From assembly GCA_964036195.1 (NCBI GenBank), contig OZ038457.1, positions 17,511,147 through 17,575,146 of the forward strand: a stretch of DNA of 64,000 nt. Reading direction: 5' to 3'. Both the position numbers and the translations under genes were made by a program. How positions within the stretch are numbered: the stretch's first letter is position 1; every line of letters starts with the position of its first letter. Source of the stretch: Sphaerolaimus hirsutus (Eukaryota; Nematoda; Chromadorea; Monhysterida; Sphaerolaimidae). Under the pieces are notes generated by a model. That model saw only the letters and a list, made by a program, of their open reading frames with translations, was not told the origin of the DNA and searched no databases. This document shows, piece after piece, positions 12,001 through 22,600 of the stretch.

Positions 12001-14221
12001 ATGGTAATGCCACTGGTGGCGGATGTTTAGAATGATCAGAATGACAACTATTTACCGTATATTCTTGAAACACTCTTTTTGAATATCGATCTCTTCTAAT
12101 AGAATGGTGCCCTTCTATTTTTCCGTCGACTTTTTATCCGCCATTTCCCTTGTATTGGAAGCCGCCCATTTATTCTTTTTCGCCATTTTTCGGCTATTTT
12201 GGCATGTTCTACCATGGTATTTCAAAGTGTATGTCACCAACGATTCATACAATGACAATTCATTAAGTTCATTCAACATTTGATCTTAAAAAGGACTAAA
12301 TCAATTGACCAAAGCCTGGTAATAACAGCATGCTCTGACATTTTTATTTTTATGCATTTGGCACAATTTCAGCAGTTTTTGCACCTTCTATTGGAGACCG
12401 CCATTCTATTTATTAGAAGAAATACGGTAACAGCTCTATGATGTTGATGTGACGTATGAAAAACACTCGACTTCTTGAATAATGAAAATGACAGGTACAA
12501 AGGTGAGCTTAAATGGACAAAAGGTTGAGCGATTGGCAATCATTCGTTGATAAAATACAGTCCACAGTAATAAATTAGAATCAATTCGACACACTGTATC
12601 TTTTCAGCACGACGGATAAAACGATGTGTTTGATAAAACACTCACTGCGAAATATACAGCAAATTCTCGATCAGTTCCTCTTCCCTGCATAGTTCCTCTC
12701 TGTTTGCCGAGTCAGGAACAGTTATCCTTGAACAGTTTCCCATATTCTCATTTCCGGAAGTCTGACTTTCGAAGCCGCACATTTGTACCTAAATACGTAT
12801 TATAAATACATTGAAAATGTACCCGAATGGTTGGAAATTCTTGTGTGAAAAAGCGCTTCCTCCTTCAACGGTTCCCCCCTCAAAAATGTTCGACGCAAAA
12901 ATAACCCCCTAGGGGAACTAATCGAGGATATACGGCATTAAATAAATAGTAGGTAAACCTACCGAAATTTCCACCACACTATCTAGTATTTACCTTATCC
13001 CAACCAACCAACCAATCCCCCTACAGACCCTCGAGCAGCCCCGACGGCACGCTGGTGGCCTACGACAAGTCGGTGGCGGGCGTGGACAGGACGCCCTACC
13101 TGTCCGCCCTATGTAGGGCGCAGGGCATCCACGTGCTCCAGTGCACCGCCGCCGACGGGGAACTGGTGTGCGGCGAGACGTTCTACCGCCGCGGTGCGCT
13201 GTTAGCGTTGTACGCGGAGAGCAGACACGCCGTTGGTTCATTGTGATGGTTCAGTTGGAGTGGCTGGTGGTTTAGGGTGCAGTACCTGTCTGGGTGCAGT
13301 CCCAGTCAATGTAAAGTTTAAAGTAAAGTGTCAAGTGTAGTGATGTAAAAGTGCCATGGCGCTGGCGCTTGGCGCTAGTGCCAAAGCAAAAAGCGCCATG
13401 GCGCTATTGGCGCTTGGCGCCAACATGCTCTGGCGCCATTGGCGCTTGGCGCCTTGATCTAGAAAAGCGCAATGGCGCTTTTGGCGCTTGGCGCTAGTTT
13501 GCTGTGGCGCCATTGGCGCTATTCGCTATGCATGCCAAAAGCGCCACGGCGCTTTTGGCGCTTGGCGCCGAAGTTCTGGCGCTTTTTACATCACTAGTCA
13601 AGTGTCATGTAAAATGTCAATCAAAACAAAGAAAATATTTTGTTACTGAACTTTGCCTGACAATTGACACTTTACTTTACAGTTGTCATGACAATTTACG
13701 CTTTGCGTGACATTTTGCATGACATTTGATACTTTACTTTACACTTTACAGGGTCCGGATTGGCACCTGGGGTACGTGGGATCGTAGGTATTATTTATCC
13801 GGTAAGTAGTGTCTCGAATACTTTTGTCCCCAAATTAGTTCAACTTTCATTGATGGGGTGTTCCAAAAAACCTACGTAAAATATGGCTTCATTGAAACAT
13901 CTCCATCTCATTGGAAACTGGAGAAAAACCTGGAACCAAGCCAAAAATTTCGCCAATTCTCACAATCCCTCACAACCGCAGGCAACAGCCCAACTGCTGT
14001 ACGTGCTGCAGCAAATGCGACGAGACGAATCGATCACGATCAACTGCGTCAAGGGCACCCTGCTGTACTCGCTCATCACCGACAACAACAACAACAACGA
14101 CAACAATTGCACCGTCGAGCACAGCGTCAGAGAAGTGAGACGGTGCCATACTGTCGCGGTGCCCCACTGCATCGAGTGGCACAGAGTTTACGCGTTCAAT
14201 AGAGGAATGCACTTGGTGTGA
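9019..14221 (+). CDS. Unrecognised 381-aa protein, six exons
   Basis: Six exons join in a continuous frame: 9019-9217, 10472-10641, 10981-11139, 11816-11988, 13027-13231 and 13982-14221 (stop). The start is the first ATG of an open exon giving MTSLVLTNDAKSELNSAQ. Exons 2-5 are strongly GC-rich with acceptors such as CCCTACAG. The protein looks soluble, with no signal peptide or membrane segment. Exon 5 has four cysteines (ALCRAQGIHVLQC, then ELVCGETF), and exon 6 has a poly-Asn stretch and ends FNRGMHLV. I recognise no family and infer no function. Intron 2 is bounded by GTGCAAATTCC and GGAATTGCGCGCAG, an inverted pair like the intron-forming repeats elsewhere. Intron 5 carries a CCWGG element with a hAT-like insertion. 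Donors of introns 3 and 5 are the unusual GTTGGT. The exon chain is fairly secure; the start and the last exon less so. Confidence 0.6.
9377..9549. mobile_element. hAT-like MITE with GCGCC satellite body
   Basis: Termini TAGTGATGGAAAA and its inverse TTTTCATCACTA bound a body of GGCGCC/AGCGCC units. The 8-bp sequence GTCAAGTG is duplicated at 9369-9376 and 9550-9557. TAGNG ends with an 8-bp duplication are the hAT pattern. It sits in intron 1 of the 381-aa gene. Confidence 0.85.
10037..10181. mobile_element. Short CCGTATT-family MITE
   Basis: Left end CTGTATTTTCTCGAAATACC (one base off CCGTATT) and right end CGAGGAAATACGG followed by TA. About 145 bp, a deletion derivative of the family. Confidence 0.65.
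10642..10980 (+). repeat. Whole intron made of an AAGTGAAGTGAA-type foldback
   Basis: The intron begins GTGCAAATTCC and ends GGAATTGCGCGCAG. Inside, GAGAAGTGAAAAGTGAAGTG units on the left face CACTTTTCACTCCCC units on the right. The inverted layout and splice sites at the very ends match the CCWGG elements, and the body matches the element at 50909-51271, so this may be another introner copy. Confidence 0.45.
11247..11750. repeat. GTAAACGTAAATAC-type satellite element, degenerate
   Basis: Starts CAGAGTTGTT and carries AAAAGTAAAAGT and GTAAACGTAAATACG units, like the body of the element at 36517-38405. The right terminus is degenerate and no target duplication was found. It fills most of intron 3 of the 381-aa gene. 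Confidence 0.45.
12055..12427. mobile_element. CCGTATATTCTT MITE, TA-flanked
   Basis: Left CCGTATATTCTTGAAACACT and right TTAGAAGAAATACGG, both next to TA. The interior holds TTCTATT-like repeats rather than the G-rich units of its relatives. It lies in intron 4 of the 381-aa gene. Confidence 0.6.
13294..13765. mobile_element. CCWGG-type intron-forming element, disrupted copy
   Basis: Ends GTGCAGTCCCAG and GGTCCGGATTGGCA, preceded by TCTGG and followed by CCTGG. The body is the family's AAAGTGTCAATTGTCATG units. A GCGCC hAT-like element sits inside. It is internal to intron 5 (13232-13981) and does not supply that intron's splice sites. Confidence 0.65.
13338..13596. mobile_element. hAT-like GCGCC MITE nested in CCWGG element
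   Basis: Termini TAGTGATGTAAAA and TTTTTACATCACTA with duplicated GTCAAGTG at 13330-13337 and 13597-13604. The body is GGCGCTTGGCGCC palindromic units. The target octamer is the same as at 9369. Confidence 0.85.
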
Positions 14222-14859
14222 ATGTGATTGTTGGAGAATACAATGGGACATGAATGACCCCTGAATTTGATATTCATAATTGAGTGATTACGAGTGCTAA
14301 ATACAACACGTTGGCGCTGCGCACACTAGTACATCATTGGAATTTGGGAAACTCACAACTCTATTTTGAACACATTTGAGCTTACAATTAATGAATAATT
14401 TTTATTGCCATCAACAGTGCTTGACAGACTCCTCATCTGGTGAACTCAAGTGTGTTCAAAATTGATTAATTAGTTTCCCATTTTTAGGTTGTGTACTACT
14501 GTATTCACCTGTACACACCGCAATTTATTCATATAAAATACTAAATATATTCATATTTATTTGTGTACATTTGTATTTAAAAAATTTAATAATGACAGCC
14601 ACTCCAAACAAACTTCCAGTGTCATATGGCTTTTCGATGCATGTAATGAAATCTTGATTTAATTGAGGCTATTATGTAAATGTTTATGTCTGTATTACTT
14701 AATGCGCATCACTTCACCCACACTCTTACGTAAATATAAATATTATAAATAATATTACTTCGGTTTGCAATCAATGGAAACAATTTTAGCTGAGGGGTAA
14801 TTCTTACGTCACTGTAAACACAAATTCGATATTTCCGACAGCGACGTCGTTGTCACAGC
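14222..14859. other. AT-rich spacer, no gene seen
   Basis: No exon is visible. An imperfect inverted pair (GGAATTTGGGAAACTCA near 14339 and TAGTTTCCC near 14471) suggests an old foldback. Confidence 0.4.
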
Positions 14860-14962
14860 TAGTGATGGAAAAGCGCCATTGGCGCCTGGCGCCGTGGTCC
14901 GGAAAAGCGCCATGGCGCTTTTGGCGCTTGGCGCCAAAATCCTGGCGCTTTTTCCATCACTA
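14860..14962. mobile_element. hAT-like GCGCC MITE, shortest copy
   Basis: Termini TAGTGATGGAAAA and TTTTTCCATCACTA, flanked by GTCACAGC at 14852-14859 and 14963-14970. Only 103 bp. If the adjacent minus-strand reading frame is real, its stop codon lies within the right target duplication. Confidence 0.85.
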
Positions 14963-14963
14963 G

Positions 14964-16386
14964 TCACAGCATAGGGCAATTTTTAAATAGCTTTTTTCCG
15001 TTGACAGCAGGGAGGTCGTTCGAGTGGTGTTCGATTGGCGCAAAGTATTGGTCTGTTGGGAAAGTTCTTTCGGTTTCAGGATAATCTCGCATAGGACCAT
15101 CCTGGACGATCAGTGAGGCTTCAGCCGGGGTATATAAGCTGGAATGTATTAGCTGGATTAAAATTTTACAGCGAAATAAACGAAATGACATACCTAAACA
15201 TGGATCAAGTGCTAATCTATATCTTAATTGTGTCCAAAACTCAGCATGCACGAGCCACTGTTTCTGGAGTTTTCGATTTTTTCAATGTAAAATCAGCTGG
15301 AAACAAAGTTGGAGTGTCATCTTATTTTATGTAGGTAATCAATTTCGCGGTGAACTTTTATTCTTGAATTTTACATCGAGCGGTTATTCCGGCTTACTGT
15401 ATTTCCTCGAAATACCCCCCCCCCCTCAAAATGGCCACTATGAATTTATACCCCCCCCCAAATTGAGTTTAAATGACAAAAGCTGCGGTATGTGGTCCGG
15501 GCAACGCAGAATACACGTTAAAAACAATGACCGTGTTATGTTAGAAGATGGTTTATACCATCTACATACTCAAGTCTATAGACATGGTGCTTATTGTTGC
15601 ATTTTTCTACGTCTGGGTACGTGACAAACAACAAATTAGTACTGGCAGTTCAAAACATTTCTGGCGAAATAATAAACATTTCGAGGGGGGTTAATTTCGG
15701 GTCACCCCCTCGTTTAACTCCCTCATAATTATCACTCTGAAAAAATAAACCCCTGGAGGCTATTTCGAGGAAATACGGCAGATACACTGACTCTAACTTC
15801 ACAATCCAGGACGATCCAATGGGAGGCGATCCTGGAACATAAAAAATTTGCCAACATCCCAATATGCCTCACCTCACAGATGGGTTCAAACAAAAACAAA
15901 ACACAACTTTCAAGTTCCCTCTAGAAATTCACCCCATTGGTAACCTTCCCACTGCTTTACCACTGGTTTAATTACTATTAATTAAGATTGGGATCTTTCC
16001 AGAAGATACTCCAGTTTCAAGACCATGAATGCTTCAGAGACATTCGAAGTGCCGGTATGGGAGCAATTTCACCAGTTAAGTGCGAAGTAAACTTAATTGG
16101 TGAGACATAAGTGACAATTAAATTTGTAATATAAAAGGAAATTTTGTAGCTTACCTATATCTAGATTGAATTGATGGTAATTGATTTAGCTCGATGGAGA
16201 TAAAACATGCGAAATTACGAAAAGGATGCGAGGCAAAAAATTTGCATGCACTGCTTGTGTCCACTCACGCGTGAAATAAACAAGTCGTTGTTGAAATGCT
16301 TTCATTTTCTCATATTCTGTTATTAATGAAATTTTTATAACATTGTAACGCTTGCCAAAAACATTACTTTTTCCACCACTTGCCAT
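14964..16386 (-). CDS. Possible small minus-strand gene (two candidate exons)
   Basis: A candidate first exon at 16386-16269 starts in good context (AAAATGGCAAGT), reads MASGGKSNVFGKRYNVIK and ends at an ideal donor, ACGC|GTGAGT. A candidate last exon at 15138-14964 follows CATTCCAG, contains PMRDYPETERTFPTDQYF and ends KNCPML with a TGA. Exon 1 leaves one base and the last exon needs two, so at least one middle exon is missing, or the two are unrelated. No family recognised. Confidence 0.3.
15397..15778. mobile_element. CCGTATT-family MITE with CCCCC-rich arms
   Basis: Left CTGTATTTCCTCGAAATACC after TA, right CGAGGAAATACGG. The interior is closely related to the element at 3281-3708. It would lie within an intron of the possible minus-strand gene. 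Confidence 0.7.
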
Positions 16387-17714
16387 TTTAATTGCTACTG
16401 TCGGTGCCGCCCACCACAGTTTGTATGTTTATGTCCGCTTATAGTAACAAATTATCATATGATTGGCGAAATTATCATCCAGTGCCGAACTCTCATTCAA
16501 ATTTGGCACGCTGCCAAAGGAGGTCCGGCCCACTGTTGGAATTTGGTGGTATCACATGACTGGCAGAAAAAAAACGACGGGCGAGCGATATCAGCATCCG
16601 CCCTGACGCATGTGTCCCTCTGATGCAAAAAAACACGGTAACAACACACACGGAAAAGTACAACCGGATGAGATGTGTTAGAGCGTGTAAGCAAATTCAA
16701 TTCGGAGGGAGTATACATAAAAAAAACAGAATCCAGATTTTAGTTTTGAAACTTTAAGTGAAATGGATTATCTACCGTAATTCACCTGAAAATCAATGGA
16801 AAGTTGTCAACTTGCCAAAAATTTACTGCGTGCGGAAACCGTAGTTCACTTTCGTTCTGCACGTGCAAAAATGTGACTACCGTAACGGTGAATAATAGCT
16901 ATGTCATACAATTATTCACTTTTGATCATTGTTGATGCGCAAGCTCCAATAATTTATTGACTGTTGCAATTTTTCATGTTGTATAGACTCAAAATTGACG
17001 ACCTGTAGCGAGCATATTCGATGTTTTCCCAACTTTGATTATTTATACAACTGAAGATGAAACCCGTTGCCGGAACGATGCACGAGTGATTAGCTCCGCT
17101 AATATGTTAAAGGCTGATCTTCACTTGGATACTTCTTGACGATTAGCTGTATCCACGGCGCCATAATTTCTTGAAAGCATGACGGTTTCTTTTAGGTGAA
17201 CGAAAAAGTTACAGTCCAATTTTCTCTGGGCATACTCACATTCAAGTTTTCTGTCAATTTGCTGTCATACAGTGATCATTCACAGGACAATCCATGCATT
17301 TTCTCAATTGGCTTTATGTTTTGCTGTGATAATTATAGTCTGTATATTGGTCCTTCATATCCAAATATGTTCTGGCGCACTTGAGGCTTTAATAAGGATT
17401 CTTTCACTTGAACTTTTTCTGTTCATCCCCGTGAATTAATCTGTTTTTGTTTCAGGCCGCCACTTATCGCGTAAATGCTGGCGCCCCGAAGCCGTTTCTG
17501 CGAACGAATTTTGGCGGGCAGCAGATAACGTTATCTCATGGGGACCTGTTGAATTTGTCATCTATCACCAGTTAACGCGCCAGAGAGAGACATCGGTCGG
17601 TCTTAAGCTCATCGAACGCTGCTCAGCTCGTATGTCCGAAATAAGGTGTAACACTGAGTTGCCTTTCCGCAAGACTAGTTGAGATGTTTTGATTGCATTG
17701 GCGCACGGTACACT

Positions 17715-19343
17715 CAGGGACGTATCCAGGATTTTGGAGCGGGGGGTGCTGCTTGTTTACGGGGGCCGGCGAACGGGGGGGGGGGCCCTAACATTTTTCC
17801 CCATATAGGGACGGAAAGGCATTTTGGCGCTAGCGCTATACAAACGCACCACGCCATGGCGCTATTGTCGTTGGCGCCAGCGCCAGGAACCGCTTTATAT
17901 GTATGTAAATATGCATACATATACAGCGAAAGTCGCAAAAATGAGTTAATTTCCAAGGATATTGGTTTAGAGGGACCGATCCGCTGAAAATGCAATAAAC
18001 TGCCGGACAAAAATATTGAGAAATCGTTTTTTAAATGTTTGAGGGTTTTTTCCGAGCCCCACAATAACTTTGTAGCGGCGCCACCCACATCAAAATGTAG
18101 CCCGCACATTTCTCTACAGGAACCCCCGGGGGGACCCCTGGAGCGCAAGAGGATGTCGTTTGGATATTCCTGTACAGAAATGCACCAGCTTTCGTTTGAA
18201 ATGGCTGGCGACGCTTGTATCCTAATTTTTTTTGGGTTCATTTGACTATGAAAATTATCGTCATTTTCAGTCAGTTTTTTTTTGCGATTTCAACGCCATT
18301 TTGTCGAGTGCCAGCCTGAATCTGCATGGAGGGGAGCAAAAATTAAACGAAAGATGCACATAAACATGGCACATCTTTCTACACGCTCCAAATTCCCCAA
18401 AAACACCCTCAAAAAAGTTTTATATGAACACAAACTTAACTTTGTGTTGTCAAAAAAGACGTTCAGGTTCATTTGACCTTCGCGGTGCCCCTGTAGCAGC
18501 AGACAGGCCCACGCCACATGCTCATGGTGCTGGCAATTCTTAAGAACAACTCTGGGTTGGCCACTAGGGTAGGAGGCCCCTTGTGGCCATGTAGCGCTGC
18601 ACGGACCTAAGACAGACGCGGCGCGGAAAAAGTTAGTGTGAGTGTTCATATACAACTTTTTTTGAGGGTGGTTTTGGGGAATTTGGAGTGTGTAGAAAGA
18701 TGCGCCATGTTTTTGTGCATCTTTCATTGAATTTTCGCTCCCCTCCATGCAGATTCAGGCTGGCACTCGACAAAATATCGTCAAAATCGCCAAAAACCGA
18801 CCAAAAATATGTCAATCTTTGCAGTCAAATTTTGGTCAAAAATTTTAGGATATGCGCGGCGCTGGCCGTCTATAAAGAAAGGGCGCGCATTTCTGTACAA
18901 GAATGTTCTAATCACGATCTCTTGCGCTCTTTACACGTGTAAAGAGCGCAAAAAAATGACTTACAAATTCTCATTTTTTTGACCGACCCAAAAATGAAAA
19001 TTTTTTTGGGTGGCGCCCCTGTGGCCGCGTCTAAGCAGCTACAGGGGTCCCCCCGGGGGTTCCTGTAGAGAATTGATAGAGCTATCTTTTGATGCGGGTG
19101 GCCCGTCCCAAATTTACTCTGGGGCGGAATGAAATTTGATTTAAATTTTTTTAAACGATTTCATTATTTTCGTCCGGCAGTTTACATGGGGAAGAAATTG
19201 TGCGCTTGCGCGCAAAATTTTTATGAAACGTCGAAAAATATATATGAAAAGTTGCATTTTCCGGGACTTTTTAGGTTTCACCCCGGGAAGGGGGTGGGGC
19301 TGCAGCCCCCCCCCCCCCCGCCCCCCCCCTGGATACGTCCTTG
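17715..19343. mobile_element. hAT-like element with GGGACGTATCC termini
   Basis: Starts CAGGGACGTATCCAGG and ends CCTGGATACGTCCTTG. Flanking octamers GGTACACT and CGTACACT differ at one base. Inside is a long inverted repeat: 18300-18430 against 18640-18775, both with TGCCAGCCTGAATCTGCATG or its inverse. A GCGCC stretch occurs near 17825. Open frames across it are fortuitous. It precedes the 764-aa gene. Confidence 0.75.
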
Positions 19344-19642
19344 CGTACACTGAAATTTGGCAATACGCACTCGGACGTTTTTGAGTTACGCGTCAACTCA
19401 AATTTGGTTCGAACGATTTGTAGGAAAACGGAAACGGAAGAAACAAACTGCTGAAATTTCGTGTGGTTCGGACGAGTTAAGATCAGTTAAAGACTTTGAG
19501 ACAATTTTGAGCGTGTGGACCTCCATTATATGCTCAAATCCCGGCCTCTAACCCCTGATCCGGATTTGTAGTGTCTGAAATCCCTCTATCATTTCACTGC
19601 ATGCAACTACGCTCTGCGCGCAGGGACGGCCGCGGCCGTGCA

Positions 19643-22600
19643 ATGAAACCGAGTGACCCAGTTGGAGCTGCAGCTTTCGGTGCGGATTCAGCCAACAACA
19701 TCTACCAGTCAGCCATGTCCATGTGGGGCCAACCCCAGGTGCCTGTTCCGAATGGCCCGTCAAATTTGATACAGGTGATGGCGTTTTGTTCACGCTATTT
19801 TTGGTTTTCTGTCCAGTGGGAAATAACTGTTCGGCTGCGGTAGTTTACATTTAATGGCGCGTATCACGCTGGAGTTACGGTCGGCATCCGGTTTTTCACT
19901 TCGACTTTCTCGCGACAGATTTTTTGACAGGTTTCAAACGGGTTTCCGATCCCGAATCATGATGATTTTCGGGATTTAGAGATCTGATCTTGATAATCCC
20001 GATCCCAAAAAATACCCCGGTTCTCCAAAAATCGCCCAAAAAGAAAAGAGAGAAAGATCGCTAAACGTAGTGAAAAAGGCTGAAAATATTCACAATAAGT
20101 ACAAAAAATAGCTGGAAATAGGCCAAAATAACATTTTTCAAATGTCTGGCCCTCATTCTAATAACTTTGCACATCGCAGACACTGGCGATGCAGCACCAG
20201 CAACAACAACAGTCGCAGCACAGCCAGGCGCAGCAGGCTCAGTTGGCCGCCATGCTGGGCGCCGCGTCGCAAACGCAGCAGACGAACGCGTACGTGAACA
20301 TCCTGACCATGTTGCACTCGCACGGGCAGCAGATGGGCGCCAGCCAGCAGCAGCAACTGGCCGCCATGCTGCTGAGCCAGGGCGCCGGCGCGCTGTCCAG
20401 CACGCAGGTGGCCGCCACGCTGGCCGCCCTGCAGCAGCAACAGCAGAGCATGCAGCAGCAGCAGCACGTGCCGTCGCACACTAGTTTGCCCCTCGCTCCG
20501 AGGTGTGTTTTGGGCACCTGTTTTCTGGATACAGCATCAGGGTTCAAACTGGATCGGGATTGTTGTTTTTGTGAATTTTCGTGATCGTGATTGGGGTTTC
20601 GGGATCGGGATTGTTTTTTTGAATTTTCCGGATCGGGTTTCCGGATCGTGATTTCTTTAATTCGGGATTTTTCTCGAATTTTTCAAACAAAAGGTATATA
20701 AAGCCAGTCATTTATAAATATGTCAGAGAAATAGCATAAATTACATACTGGTGGTTTCACATTTTTCAGGGGGAAAATTATTTCGAATATTTTTCTGGGA
20801 TCGTGACTAGGGTTCAAACGGGATTGACTTTTCGGGATCGGGATTGTTTTTTTGAGATTTCGGGATCGGGATTGGCCGGGATTGGGGGGGTCACGGGATC
20901 GGGATCGGGATTGGCATTTTTTCGTGATCGGGATTGGGGTCTTTGGATAGAGATTTTGGCCAATGTTCTGGCACCCACAGTTGTTCATAAAGGTATCAAA
21001 ACACTGTTGGATGTCAGAAAAGTGGTATTAAATGGACACTGGGGGGTTTTTCGTTCACATTTTTGCATGCAAAAACGTCATTTTTCACTTTTTATAACTT
21101 CACTAATTTTTCCGGGATCGGGATCCCAGACTTGGGAGTTTCTCGGGATCGGGATTTGAAAATTTTCGGGATCGGGACTGCAAAATCCCGGAATTTCACG
21201 GGATCCGGGATCGGGATCCCGTTTGAACCCTAATCGTGACTGGGGAATTTTTTTTTGTCGCGATTGGGATTTGAAAATTTTAGGGATCGGGATTTGCATT
21301 TCAAATTTTCGCTATATTTCGCTCCTCGCCCAAAAATAAGCCCCAGCTATTTATTGTACCGGGTGGCGCACGTCAGGCGCACGGATTCAATTGGCTCCCA
21401 ACACGTCAATTTTGAATGAAAACTGCTCAAATTCGGTATGGGAGTAGATAAATTTCCCCCATTTGTTGTGTTAAATGCTAAATTTCATATCGCAAGATTT
21501 CATGTCGGAATGTGAAGGACTGTTCCATATGTGTGTGAACATGTCCCATATGTGTGTGAACATGTCCCATTGTGTTTGGATGCGCGTGCGGTGCAAATGG
21601 TTGAACAGCAACAGCAAAATGCTGAACTTTCAAGTTGCGGTGAAGCTGACAAATTAACATATTAAATCAAGGACGTAGCCAGGGGGGGCGGGGGGGGGGG
21701 CGGCCGCCCCCCCCCCCCCCCTTCCCGGGTCGGACAATAGAAATATGCCAGAGATGGCACTTCCGTAAAGCGATTTTGTCGGCAGTCCGGAAAAATTTTG
21801 CGCGCAAGCGCGCATTTCGTTGCCGCTAGGGTTCAAACGGGATCCCGATCCCGATCCCGGATCCCGTGAAATTCCGGGATTTACCAGTCCCGATCCCGAT
21901 CCCGATCCCGAAACCCCAATCCCAATCCCGATCCCGATCCCGAAATCTTAAAAATACCAATCCCGATCCCGATCCCGATCCCGAAAGTTTTCAAATCCTG
22001 ATCCCGATCCCGAGAAACTCCCAAGTCCGGGATCCCGATCCCGGAAAAATTAGTGGAAATTATAAAAAGTGAAATAATGACGTTTTTGCATGCAAAAAAG
22101 TGGATGCAAACCCCCAGCGTCAATTTTATGCCACTTTTCTGGCATCCAACAGTGTTTTGAGACCTTTATGAACAACTGTGAATGCCAGAAAAATGGCCAA
22201 AATCTCTATCCCTAGAACCCAATCCCGATCCCGGAAAAATGCCTATCCCAATCCCGATCCCGATCCCGTGACCCCAATCCCGGCCAATCCCGATCCCGAT
22301 CCCGATCCCGAAATCTCAAAAAACCAATCCCGATCCCGATCCCGATCCCGAAACCCCAATCCCGATCCCGATCCCGATCCCGAAATCTCAAAAAGTGAAT
22401 CCCGATCCCGATCCCGATCCCGAAAAGTCAATCCCGTTTGAACCCTAGTTGCCGCACGGTATATTTCCTTCATATTTATAGTTCAGGTCAAAAAGATCAC
22501 TCAAAATCTGACCCCGTCGCTGTATATGTATATAAAATACATAAATGTACAGCTGTATTTGGCGCCAATGGCGCCATGGCGTGGCGCCTGCGAATGGCGC

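Noticed and set aside
13100-13240. Resemblance of ELVCGETFYRRG to an insulin B-chain motif
   Set aside because: Only a few residues match. It lies mid-protein without a signal peptide, and the cysteine spacing of insulin is absent.
17714-18241. 175-codon minus-strand frame
   Set aside because: It lies inside a GGACGTATCC hAT-like element, with inverted-repeat and G/C-tract composition and no recognisable transposase motif.
18290-18748. 152-codon minus-strand frame
   Set aside because: It crosses the two arms of an inverted repeat, so its two halves are mutual antisense copies.
22178-22473. Open frames on both strands reading Asp-Pro or Gly-Ser-Asp repeats
   Set aside because: Translations of the GATCCC satellite. 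The array lies between hAT-like termini with target duplications and has no splice-supported context.
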